A stretch of DNA of 16,647 nt, taken from contig MU633825.1 in NCBI GenBank assembly GCA_026770595.1, positions 5,736 through 22,382 on the forward strand. Direction: 5' to 3'. Position 1 is the stretch's first letter. Each line of letters opens with the position of its first letter. Shown here piece after piece: positions 8,977 through 16,647 of the stretch. Below the pieces are notes generated by a model. It did no database searches. It was not told where the DNA came from and saw only the letters and a list, made by a program, of their open reading frames with translations. The position numbers and the translations under genes are program-made. Source of the DNA: Ochromonadaceae sp. CCMP2298 (Eukaryota; Sar; Synurophyceae; Ochromonadales; Ochromonadaceae).

Positions 8977-10899
8977 CTATGCTATTACAATTCTCAATCG
9001 CTTCGCGCCCCTGTCTGCGCCTGTGTCTGTGTCTTTGCCTTTGTCTGTGCCTTTGCCTGTATCTGTGTCCATGCCTGCGCCTTCCTCCGTCTTCTCGGCG
9101 CCCGTCTGCGCGGAGACAGAGGCAGAGGGAGACAGGGGTCGCTTGCCACCACGACCGCCCCCTTCTCCGCCCCCGCCTCTACCTCCACCTCCGCCCCTGC
9201 CCTTGCCCCGACCCTGCCCCTGGGACCCCACCCCTCCCGGCTCTCCCCCCCCGGAACCCCCCTGCCGCTTGCTGCTCACGCCCCCCCCCATCTGGGCCCT
9301 TTCCTCCAGCTGCCTGCCCACTTTTGCCATGGCTTCATAGGTGTCTTGGTGCATCAGGGGCTGCAGTGCTCTGCGCATGTTGCAGAACAGATTGGGCACC
9401 ATCGACTCCTCCTATTAGCGTACAGTATATCAGCGTATGGGTATATGAGTGTATGGGTATATGGGTGAGAGGAAGGGGAAGAAGTCATTATTAGATTATG
9501 CATATTAGATAAAGATAAAATTGATGCGATAATATAATAGATGGTACATATAAGGTGCGACATCTCACCTGTGCCATCAGCAGTTTCATGCGAGCCCTTT
9601 CCTTGGGCTGCTCGAAGCAGGCAGGGCAGTTCTCGTTTATCACGGGCAAAGCGCAGGCCTGGGAGGGAGATTAGTTTAGGCGTAGAGAGTGTTAGTTGGG
9701 AGGTATGGGCGTGGAGGGTGTCATCGCGTGCTTGTGTGGCGGAGAGTTTTGGTTCAGAGGAAACACATATTATATCCGTGATGCCAACCACACTCAGTGT
9801 CCGTGTGCGGGGAGGGCGTACCTGGGAGAAGTCCCTAGTGGCTGTCTCTCGCACGTATATGAGGGGGCGGATCACGGACACGTCTCCGGCCTCTATCTGG
9901 TAATGAGCCTTCATCGTCCGCACCTGGAGGGGGAGGAGAGGTTGGGGATGGGAGGGGAAAAGCAGGGTAAGGAGAGGGTAGAGAATAGAAAGGGTAGAGG
10001 GGGTGCCTACCTGTCCGTTGTGCAGACACGACATCATGAAGCTCTCCACTATATCGTCCAGGTGCTGCGCCAGCACCAGCTTCCCATAGCCGAACTGTCT
10101 GCAGCACGAGTACAGGAGTCCGCGCTTAAATCTCGAGCAGAAGGCGCACAGACTGTCCCCCTGCAGTTTAGACTTAGCAAGTTCTACGATGGGCTCAGAG
10201 AGGTAGTGGTAAGTGATACCTAGGGACTGGACGTAGGGGATGAGGGGTGAGGGGTCGAAGGAGGCGGTCTGGGGATCTACGGTGGCACAGGCGATCTCGA
10301 AGCGAACAGGGGCGCGTTTCTGTAAAAGGGTGTGTGTGTGTATGGGGGGGATGAGGGTGAGGGAATTAGGGTTTCGTAATTATCGTAAATCATACATCTT
10401 TTATCTCATATCACATATCGCATATCACGTATATCATCTCATCGTACCTGCAGCGCCAGCAATATGTGCAGCAGGGCTAGACTGTCCTTGCCTCCCGATA
10501 GCCCCAACAGCAGCCTATCTCCATCCTGGATCATGCCCCAATCACGCACCGCCAGCCCTACCCCCTTCATTATCTTCTTCGGGGGAAGGAAGGGCTTGGG
10601 GCGAGGCAGGGGAAGGGAATAGGGCAGAGAGGCAGAGGCGGAGGCAGAAGCTGGGGCTGAGGTGGCACCGGAGCTGCTGGAGCCGTCTGCCCAGTAGGTC
10701 ACGCCCCCCCCGCCCAGTACCATCGGAACCTGCGTCTGTGCCTGCCCACCACTCTGCCCCTGTGTCTGCCCCATACTCTGTTCCATACTCTGTCCCTCTG
10801 CCCCTAGGGCTTCAGCGCCACTGCTGAGCATCGAACCCACACCTCCCCCGTATCCGCCGCTGCTGGTGTTGCCTGCTACTGCTCGAAAGGCGAAGGCAT
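8977..10899 (-). other. Exons 2-6: TtcA-like PP-loop domain with RG-rich tail
   Basis: Residues 897-1358. A Gln/Ser/Gly-rich stretch precedes MKGVGLAVRDWGMIQDGDRL and the PP-loop SGGKDS (1031-1036), which binds ATP. Exon 3 carries CAFCSRFKRGLLY (C1105, C1108) and GYGKLVLAQHLDDIVES, matching TtcA CxxCSRxRRGxLY and ALGHHxDD. Exon 4 holds SVIRPLIYVRE and exon 5 NCPACFEQP (C1195, C1198); TtcA uses one Cys of this second pair with the first pair as Fe-S ligands. These marks separate it from CTU1/Ncs6 and from TilS. The tail (about 1279-1305) is RG/GGR-rich, a typical RNA-binding composition, followed by an Asp/Thr/Gly/Lys repeat and a basic end (KRLRIVIA). The exon 6 acceptor (AATAG) lacks a good pyrimidine tract. 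Confidence 0.85.
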
Positions 10900-13856
10900 C
10901 TGGGGAGGAGGAGGGCAGAGAGGCAGAGGGCAAAGAGGGAGAGGGCAGAGAGAGAGAGAGAGAGTGAGAGATGGAGAGAGGGGGTGTGGAGGGGGGAGAC
11001 AGTGCGGGGGGGGTTATCTCAGTTGAAGCGCAAAGCAGTGAAGCACTGCAGTGGACAGGGGATGGAAAGAATAAATAACAAACTCTCTATGTCTCCATGC
11101 CTCTACGTCTCTACATTAAGTGCATGCAGTTTCCCCATGCATGAGAGGGGAATTGGGGTTTGCGTACCTTTTTCTCTGTGGCGCATGCAGCCACCGCTGT
11201 CGCAGGTCCCGTCCGCTACTGCTGACCCCGCTGCTGCTGACCCCGCTGCTGCTGCCGCTACCCCCACCGCCGCCACTGCCCCCATTGCTACTGCCGCCGC
11301 TGCCCCTGCTGCCGTTGTGTCCACAAGTGCCTGCTCCTCTGTCGCTACTGACGCAGACACCCTACTTGCTACTGACGCCATGACGAGGGATGGTGACGCT
11401 GCCGGCGCGGGTGTGAGTACGGATGCGCGTGCGGACACAGATGCTGCTGCGGGTGCGGCTGCGGAGACAGCGGCAGCCAGCATCACATAGCGCGGTATTC
11501 GCCTGGCGTCATCGCTGCTGTGCGCTGCCAGTTTTCGGTCCCGCTTTACTGCGTAGGCAGAAGCCTCGTCTCCAACCACGCCCGCCCCTGTTCCTGCGCC
11601 TGCTACCAAAGACGAGACCGCAGAGGCATAGGCAGCGGCAGGGGTAGAGGTAGAGACACACGCCGCCACTATCTGCGCAACACTGGCAGGCTGAATGGGC
11701 CCCTCTGGGGCAGATAGGCAAAGTGCCTCTAGATCCTCCTGGGCCCTCTCTTCCGCAGTCCCTGTCTCCCGCCTAAGCGCATGCTGTGTCTGCTGCTGGG
11801 CCAGGGCGACGGCCTCCTCTGAAATCAGGAACCATCTCAGTGACTCGAAGGACTGGAGGTCCCCACCCACCCCCGCACCCACAGCACTCACAGAGGTAGT
11901 AGAGGTGCCCTTGCCTATCTTCTGCAGCTGCCTCGCCATCGCCCCCTGCACCACCCCCAGCTCCCTGTCCGCCTCGGCCAGCATTCGATCCAACAATGCC
12001 TGGGTAGAAGGCTCGCTCCACTGACGCAGCGCCTCGGCCCCCACCGCCCCCGCTGACCCCGTCACCACCGCTCCTCGCGGAATGGACGCGTCAAACAGAG
12101 CGCCCGCACCCGTTCCCACTCCTGTGTCCACCATGCTTGCGTCCACAAGTGAGAAGTTAGAAAGCCAGCGTCTCTCGGGGAAGCGCGTCAGCCTGGAGGC
12201 ATGCGCCCACTCACCCGTTTTGTGATTGTAGCGGTAAGAGGAGAGAAACTTTGCCCCGTGCGTGGCCACGAACAGCACAGCGGATATGGTGTAGTCCACC
12301 TCCTCTCTTCGCATCCAGTACGGAAAGCTCAGCCGCGTAAACCCCGGACGCAGTACTTCGTGCTTTTCCAGTAAGGCGGTCTCTAATAGGCGATTGTGGG
12401 TGTCGCTGAGGCCTAACAGCATCTGCGCGAAGGGGCCTGCACACATGCAGCCGCCCCTGGACTGCACCCCGAACAGATCGTTGAGTAGAGCGGTGACGAA
12501 GTGGAAGTGCAGGAAGCGGTGGCCTGCGCGGATGAGGAAGGAAAAGATGGGGAGATGCTTGCTGTCACCAGCACCAGCACCAGCACGTCCCAGCAGCACT
12601 AGAGCTGGATGTGCCCCCAGCCTGCTCTGCACATACCCATCCAGCCACGCCTCCTCTCGCTCGATCCACACACCCCTAGGCCCCCCAATACGCTGCTTCA
12701 ACAGCACCGCTAACCCTAATTTTATATCTCCCAGGAGGTCCGGGGAGCCCCCTTCCTCTCTCTCTTCCCGGTTCGAGAGGTATCTGTGGTGCTCCTGGGT
12801 GACGTAGAATACGGTACCCCCTCCTACCGTGGTGGGGGCCTCAGCGCCCTCAGGCAGAAGTCGCTTCTTTACGATGAGGGCGCCGGGGCTGCCGGGACCG
12901 CCGAGGAACTTGTGTCCGGAGAAGTAGACTGCGTCCTTGTAGGCCAAAGAGCCAGTGGATGTGGTTGTGGATGTGGATACGGGATTCATATCGATGCGCA
13001 CGTAGGGGGCGGCTGTGGCATAGTCGAAGCAGGCGAGGGCGCCGTACGTGTGCAGCAGCGTTGCCACCGCGTCCACATCCGTAAGCACGCCGGTCAGGTT
13101 AGAGGCCGCGCTGAAGGCCCCCACGATGAGTCCTGTGTGACCCTGGCCCCTGAGCTCCTTTAGAAGAGTGACTAGATGTGCCAGGCTGACCCCCGAGGCG
13201 GGGTTGTAGTCAACAACCTCCACTCGGGCGGCGCTCTCCCGCCAAGGGAGTAGGTTTGAATGGTGCTCGTACCGGCTCACCAGAACCACTGGACGCTTAG
13301 TGGCGGGCAGGTCAGGCAGGGGGGAGTCCAGGCCCAGCAGGGCGACCAGCTTGCGCACCGCGGCGGTCGTACCCGCGCCTGTGAAGAGCACCACGTCCTC
13401 TGCTGCGCGTCCTGTGATCTTAGCGTTCACCGCCTCGGCCAGGATCTGCCTCGCCTCGAAGCGGAAGCAGGTGCTCTGGTGGCCCGTGATAGATGCAGCT
13501 GTGTGCGTGTTGCCGTACATGGGCATTACCTCCTCCAGCAGGTACTTCTCGATGGACCGTAGAGGACGACCCGAGGCGGTCCAGTCCGCGTAGACGATGG
13601 GCTTATTGCCGTAGGGCGTCTTGAAGCTACTCAGGGCGCCCAGCACGCCCTCGCGCAGCAGCTGCAGCTCCGTCAACTGTCTGGGCGTGAGGTCGCCCGC
13701 CCCATGCACCCGCATGATCGCTCCGTCGGTTTTCCCATCTCCCTTTCCCTGGCTGTCCTCAGGATGCGCAGGCGCAGGAGCGAAAGCGTCGTCGTGTAAA
13801 GCGCTGAACGCGCGGTAACCACACTGCTGCTGCATCACGGCGTCAGTGCTGGTCAC
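8977..13856 (-). CDS. Cysteine desulfurase-like / TtcA-like tRNA thiolation fusion, six exons
   Basis: Exons (minus strand) are 13856-11168, 10899-10448, 10319-10011, 9923-9822, 9658-9569 and 9411-8977, all GT-AG, with phases 1, 0, 0, 0, 0 that all close, giving 1,358 residues. The N-terminal half is a fold-type I PLP enzyme of the class V aminotransferase/cysteine desulfurase group; the C-terminal half matches bacterial TtcA, which makes 2-thiocytidine in tRNA using ATP, an Fe-S cluster and sulfur from a desulfurase. The predicted protein therefore pairs sulfur supply with tRNA thiolation. The start is the first ATG of the open frame; no clear targeting peptide is visible, so its compartment is unknown. 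The fusion rests on the exon 1-2 junction (11168 to 10899), where a split GAT codon is restored exactly. If that intron is misjudged, these are two adjacent genes on the same strand. Confidence 0.78.
11168..13856 (-). other. Exon 1: cysteine desulfurase-like PLP domain and Ala-rich linker
   Basis: Residues 1-896 of the fusion. Residues about 80-540 carry desulfurase marks in order: YADWTASGRPL near 89-99, NTHT..S.TGHQST..FR near 116-132, the PLP-stacking motif YEHHSNLLPW (196-205), the cofactor Asp in CFDYATAAPY (D278), the Schiff-base lysine in FSGHKFLGGPGSPG (K316), and RGGCMCAGP (467-475), which aligns with the RxGxxCAQP catalytic-Cys loop of SufS/CsdA enzymes and makes C472 the likely persulfide carrier. 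Residues about 570-896 are linker-like: they include a Gln-rich helical patch and a long Ala run coded by GCA/GCG/GCC repeats. No stop interrupts these 2.7 kb, which argues for selection. Confidence 0.85.
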
Positions 13857-14281
13857 GACTCTTCCTGCTATATTGGGGAAGATCCAATCAGATCTATTCC
13901 CCTTCTCCCTACGCGGTCATCGACGCTCACATTGTTGTTTTCGCACCCAGCCTTTTTTTGTACGAGATGTATGTCACACCCAAGCTTCTCTTTTCGACCA
14001 AAGAGCGCCCCAACTATCTGACTATAGGAAGGGGTGAGTAGGTTTGAGACAAATATAGACAAATATCTGCAAAATCATCATCATTCATGCGTCATTTGCA
14101 TAATTAACACACATAAATAATGCCTATCTCGGTGAACAGCGCCAAGAGCTGCACGCCACAGATTGTGGCGAGAATCTGGTCGTTTCGATTTCGCGCTTGA
14201 GTTTAGTGCTGAAGCCATTCAAACTGGACGAGCCAGGAGGAATTCCTAGATGGCGTACATATTCCCCAACAGAGACTGTAG
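13857..14281. promoter_or_regulatory. Upstream region of the fusion gene
   Basis: The stretch is AT-richer than the exons and lies 5' of the minus-strand fusion, so it should contain its promoter. I see no convincing TATA box. It contains a tandem decamer agacaaatat (14047-14066) and a small inverted repeat, gccaca-gat-tgtggc (14154-14168), both of unknown role. Confidence 0.35.
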
Positions 14282-14313
14282 AGTGAACTGGTAAAGGCAG
14301 CACCAAAGCAGAA

Positions 14314-14337
14314 GCAGCAGCAGCAGCAGCAACAGCA

Positions 14338-14386
<49 letters not shown>

Positions 14387-14394
14387 CAACAACA
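14314..14394 (+). repeat. CAG/CAA trinucleotide tract
   Basis: About 27 CAG or CAA units, including 13 uninterrupted CAG copies at 14342-14380. Read on the plus strand in the CAG frame the tract is poly-Gln, sits in an open stretch from 14282, and is followed at 14446 by a strong GTAAG donor. It may therefore be a poly-Gln exon of an unrecognised plus-strand gene, or an untranslated repeat. Confidence 0.85.
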
Positions 14395-14474
14395 GGACAG
14401 CGGAGGCAGCAGCAGATATGTAGCAGCAACTACCGAAGTTCTTAGGTAAGATCGAACAGCACTGTGGCAATGAA

Positions 14475-14520
14475 TGTGTGTTTGTTTGTTTGTGTGTGTG
14501 TGTCTGTGTGTCTGTGTGTG

Positions 14521-14553
<33 letters not shown>
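14475..14553 (+). repeat. TG/GT microsatellite
   Basis: An interrupted (TG)n tract with TTTG and CTG variants, ending in an uninterrupted TG run. It lies in the presumed intron or spacer after the GTAAG site at 14446. Length polymorphism would be expected. Confidence 0.9.
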
Positions 14554-14679
14554 TGCTGCCCTCCCTGATCCATCCCACCACGTGCACCTACCTCCTACCT
14601 CCCACCTCACTCCGCTAACCTTCAACCCACCATCCTCCTTCCTCAACCTACCCCCTACTTCTCCCCTTCTGAGGAGAGG

Positions 14680-14745
14680 AGCAGCAGCACAGCAGCAGCA
14701 CAGCAGCAGCACGGCAGCAGCCAGGCAGCAGCACAGCAGCAGCAC
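14680..14745 (+). repeat. 11-bp tandem repeat agcagcagcac, about six units
   Basis: Units start at 14680, 14691, 14702, about 14713 (variant), about 14723 (variant) and 14735. An 11-bp period is not a multiple of three, so any translation would cycle through all frames. A second AG|GTAAG donor-like site follows at 14766. Confidence 0.8.
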
Positions 14746-14997
14746 ATTTTCTGCTATTCTTTGAGGTAAGACCTCGCTCGGCTCTTGCTTCTCGCCTCCT
14801 GTGCTCTCCTCTTCTCATCTAGCCTATGCCTTTACCTAATCTGCCTTGCCTAATCTCACGACCCACACGACCACACCCCTCACGACCCACACCCCTCACG
14901 ACGCACACCCCACCTCCCAATTCCACCGCGGCCACCGCAGTCGCAGCTTGCGATTGGTGGATGGCTCTGTTCTCATTCGCCCTTCTCTCGGCTCGAC

Positions 14998-15951
14998 ATG
15001 GAGCGACCCTCAGCGCTGCGTGGACAGAGCGGGCGTGGTCAGAGCGGGCGTGGTCAGAGCGGGCGTGGTCAGAGCGGGCCGGACAACACGCTCATGGTGG
15101 ACACGCTGGTGCAGATCCGCACAGGCTACATGAGCCTCTTTTCTCCCTCCTTTCCAATAGAGCTTGATCGGGGTCTCTGTGGCAAGCATCTGGCCACCTT
15201 GGGCTGGCCGCACCAGGCTCCTATCCTCTTGGCCATTCCCGACGACGACTTCATCATCAATCGGGCGGCCTACCACTGTACTGGAGGTCGCTACGCCGGA
15301 TGTCTGCTCCACTCAGAGGACGACCTGCGCTGCGCCATCCTGCGCTGCATCCTAGCGTGTGACGAGACGGAGACCTGTCAAGCCCTCTGCGAGGAGTATG
15401 TAATCAGCCGGCCGAAGTTTGATCGCCTCCGTACCAGCATAGCGGCTCAGCTCAACCTCGTCCCGGCACCCGGCAAGGGCGGTACGCTGCGCGCTCTTCA
15501 AGAGGCGTACAAGGCGAACCCTATTCTTGTCTCGCAGAATATCAACGGCTACAGTTTCCGCGGCCATGGCGCTCCCGTCAACAACAAATCAAATCGGTAC
15601 TCGCAGCTGAACGCCCGCCTGGCTGCGCAGGCTGCTGCCACTCCCGCTGCTGCGGCCGCCGCTCTCGTGCTCGGTATGCTCATCGATCCCACGGTCATGG
15701 TCGACGTGGTTACGGTAACCACGAAGGTGCGCGGAGGAGCGTCGGACGACGACCGCAGCAGAACCGTGAGCATTATAAGCTCCGACCCTGGTGCGCTCGC
15801 TGAGCTGGGCAAGAGCCGCATGATCACTGCCGATAAGCTGGAGCCCGAGCTATTCCACAACATCGCAGTGCGGCAAGTCAAGTACCCTCGTGCGTTCGAA
15901 CTGTCGTTGCTCTTGAGGAAGAACATATATACATGGTTCTCCCACAGATAG
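14998..15951 (+). CDS. Unidentified ORF, 3' end chimeric with transposon
   Basis: A 317-codon open frame of mixed, non-repetitive composition after its start. The first 26 residues come from a 15-bp repeat (GRGQS units); a more natural protein may begin at the Met at 15094 (VDTLVQIRTGYMSLFSPSF), and the sequence TTTCCAATAG at 15151-15160 could instead be a splice acceptor. The centre has Cys-rich helices (CAILRCILACDETETCQALC) followed by YVISRPKFDRLRTSI, which could be a helix-turn-helix, then an Ala run. I recognise no family. From about 15893 the frame reads the antisense strand of a transposase and stops 19 codons later, so the native C-terminus is probably missing. It may be a host gene cut by the transposon or part of another mobile element. 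Confidence 0.45.
   Translation: MERPSALRGQSGRGQSGRGQSGRGQSGPDNTLMVDTLVQIRTGYMSLFSPSFPIELDRGLCGKHLATLGWPHQAPILLAIPDDDFIINRAAYHCTGGRYAGCLLHSEDDLRCAILRCILACDETETCQALCEEYVISRPKFDRLRTSIAAQLNLVPAPGKGGTLRALQEAYKANPILVSQNINGYSFRGHGAPVNNKSNRYSQLNARLAAQAAATPAAAAAALVLGMLIDPTVMVDVVTVTTKVRGGASDDDRSRTVSIISSDPGALAELGKSRMITADKLEPELFHNIAVRQVKYPRAFELSLLLRKNIYTWFSHR
15026..15079 (+). repeat. 15-bp tandem repeat agagcgggcgtggtc, 3.6 copies
   Basis: Three exact units (15026-15040, 15041-15055, 15056-15070) and a partial fourth. The period is a multiple of three and the repeat reads as RGQSG in the ORF that spans it. Its position at the extreme N-terminus makes the upstream ATG uncertain. Confidence 0.9.
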
Positions 15952-16647
15952 TCGATGATCTCCGGCGACCAGTGTGAGTCGTGACCGTCGATAAAGACGA
16001 ACTGTGGCTTCTTGCTGCTTGCCCCGGCGTGCATGACAAACGACTCTGCTACCAAGCGAAAATCAATCTCGTCCATATAGCCACTCGGCGTCACGTGCAC
16101 CGTCCAGTCGTCAGAGAGATTCTCTATGAAGTCTCCTCTGATGGACTTGTCTGTCCCGCCCTTGTGGACGACGGTCGGGGGAACAGGATGCTGGCCGTCT
16201 GCTCGTGACCAGAAGAACAAAGTCACCCAGAATGGTGCTTTCTCCTCGCGCACGACTCGGAAACACCTCGGAGTCTTACGCATGGAGCGAGTGTTGAACG
16301 TCGCCTTGTGCCCTCCTATAGGGTTGAATCCTATCTCGTCTCCGTTTCAGACCTGGTCCGGGAGTGGGTGCTCCGTCTTCAACAAGCCAAGTGCGTACAA
16401 GTCTCTATAGACCTGAAGAAAGGTAGCTTTCATGACCGAGTCTAGGATAGGGTTTCCCGCGGCAGCCCTCTTAGCGTTTAGAGCGCTGTCCTTGGTGAAG
16501 ACCCCAGCCCTGCCAGTCACACGCTGATGCTGACCGAAGAGATTCCTCCATATGAAGGTCCGGTCACACCTCCCGCGCTTAAGCCGTGCGGAGGCTTTGC
16601 TGCTCCCACTGCTAGATTTTGCACGACCCTCTGATGGACGGTGTCCA
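15893..16647 (-). pseudogene. Truncated DDE_1 (pogo/Tigger-type) transposase with in-frame stop
   Basis: One minus-strand frame runs from the window edge to about 15893. It reads FLQVYRDLYALGLLKTE, then QV-stop-NGDEIGFNP (first catalytic Asp at 16340-16338), then FWVTLFFWSRADGQ, FIENLSDDWTVHVTPSGYMDE and FVFIDGHDSHWSPEIIDYL (second catalytic Asp at 15989-15987). It ends at FLKSNDSSN, just where the family continues to its third acidic residue. Two lesions are visible: a TGA at 16349-16347 where relatives usually have Trp (TGG), and loss of the C-terminal part including the third catalytic residue. The frame stays open to 15549 only as a shadow of the plus-strand ORF. The N-terminal DNA-binding part lies beyond the window. 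It belongs to the Tc1/mariner-pogo group of cut-and-paste elements and is inactive as it stands. Confidence 0.85.

Noticed and set aside
8922-9494. 190-codon plus-strand Cys/Leu/Pro-rich ORF
   Set aside because: It is antisense to exon 6 of the fusion gene; its Cys-Leu runs are the complement of the repeats coding the Asp-Thr-Gly-Lys tail.
9569-10899. CTU1/Ncs6 or TilS assignment for the PP-loop domain
   Set aside because: The CAFCSRFKRG motif, the later CPAC pair and the spacing match TtcA; the paired zinc fingers of CTU1 and the TilS C-terminal region are not seen.
14203-14745. Minus-strand poly-Cys, poly-Leu and Thr-His ORFs
   Set aside because: They are translations of the CTG complement of the CAG tract and of the CA microsatellite, with no other content.
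16338-16349. TGA read as Trp (variant genetic code)
   Set aside because: The WDR59-like gene uses TGA as its terminator and neither large gene has in-frame TGA, so a nonsense mutation in a dead transposon is simpler.
1-16647. tRNA or rRNA genes
   Set aside because: Scanning both strands for a T-arm GGTTCRA-type box with a matching acceptor stem gave nothing convincing.

Overview
This window looks like nuclear DNA of a microbial eukaryote, probably a GC-rich protist or alga, but I cannot name the lineage. The evidence is genes split by short (about 85-270 bp) GT-AG introns with C/T-rich acceptor tracts, coding exons full of simple-sequence Gly/Met, Ala/Thr and Ala runs, many microsatellites, no bacterial operon layout, and a decayed eukaryotic DDE transposase. 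The standard code fits: the two main genes end in TGA and TAG and carry no in-frame stops once spliced.

Layout. Positions 1-1028 are non-coding and repeat-bearing. Positions 1029-1834 (minus) hold a phase-compatible three-exon reading frame of unknown identity, possibly a gene relic. Positions 1883-8163 (plus) encode, in six exons, a 1,799-residue WDR59-like protein (GATOR2/SEACAT subunit, TORC1 nutrient signalling) with a WD40 region, an RWD domain, conserved middle helices and the C-terminal Cys/His zinc module. Positions 8164-8976 are a convergent intergenic region with a near-perfect 64-bp palindrome and a diverged tandem-repeat reading frame. Positions 13856-8977 (minus) encode, in six exons with matching splice phases, a predicted 1,358-residue fusion: a cysteine-desulfurase-like PLP domain, an Ala-rich linker, a TtcA-like tRNA 2-thiocytidine synthetase PP-loop domain, and an RG-rich tail. 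Positions 13857-14997 hold the divergent upstream region plus CAG, GT and 11-bp tandem repeats. Positions 14998-15951 (plus) are an unidentified ORF whose last codons are antisense transposon sequence. Positions about 15893-16647 (minus) are a truncated pogo/Tigger-type (DDE_1) transposase with an in-frame stop.

The most notable candidate is the desulfurase-TtcA fusion. In bacteria TtcA takes sulfur from a separate cysteine desulfurase (IscS), so one polypeptide holding both the sulfur-mobilising enzyme and the tRNA-thiolating enzyme would be a self-contained tRNA thiolation enzyme. The WDR59 homologue is a familiar protein but is nearly twice the human length because of low-complexity insertions. 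The two genes converge and show no obvious functional link.
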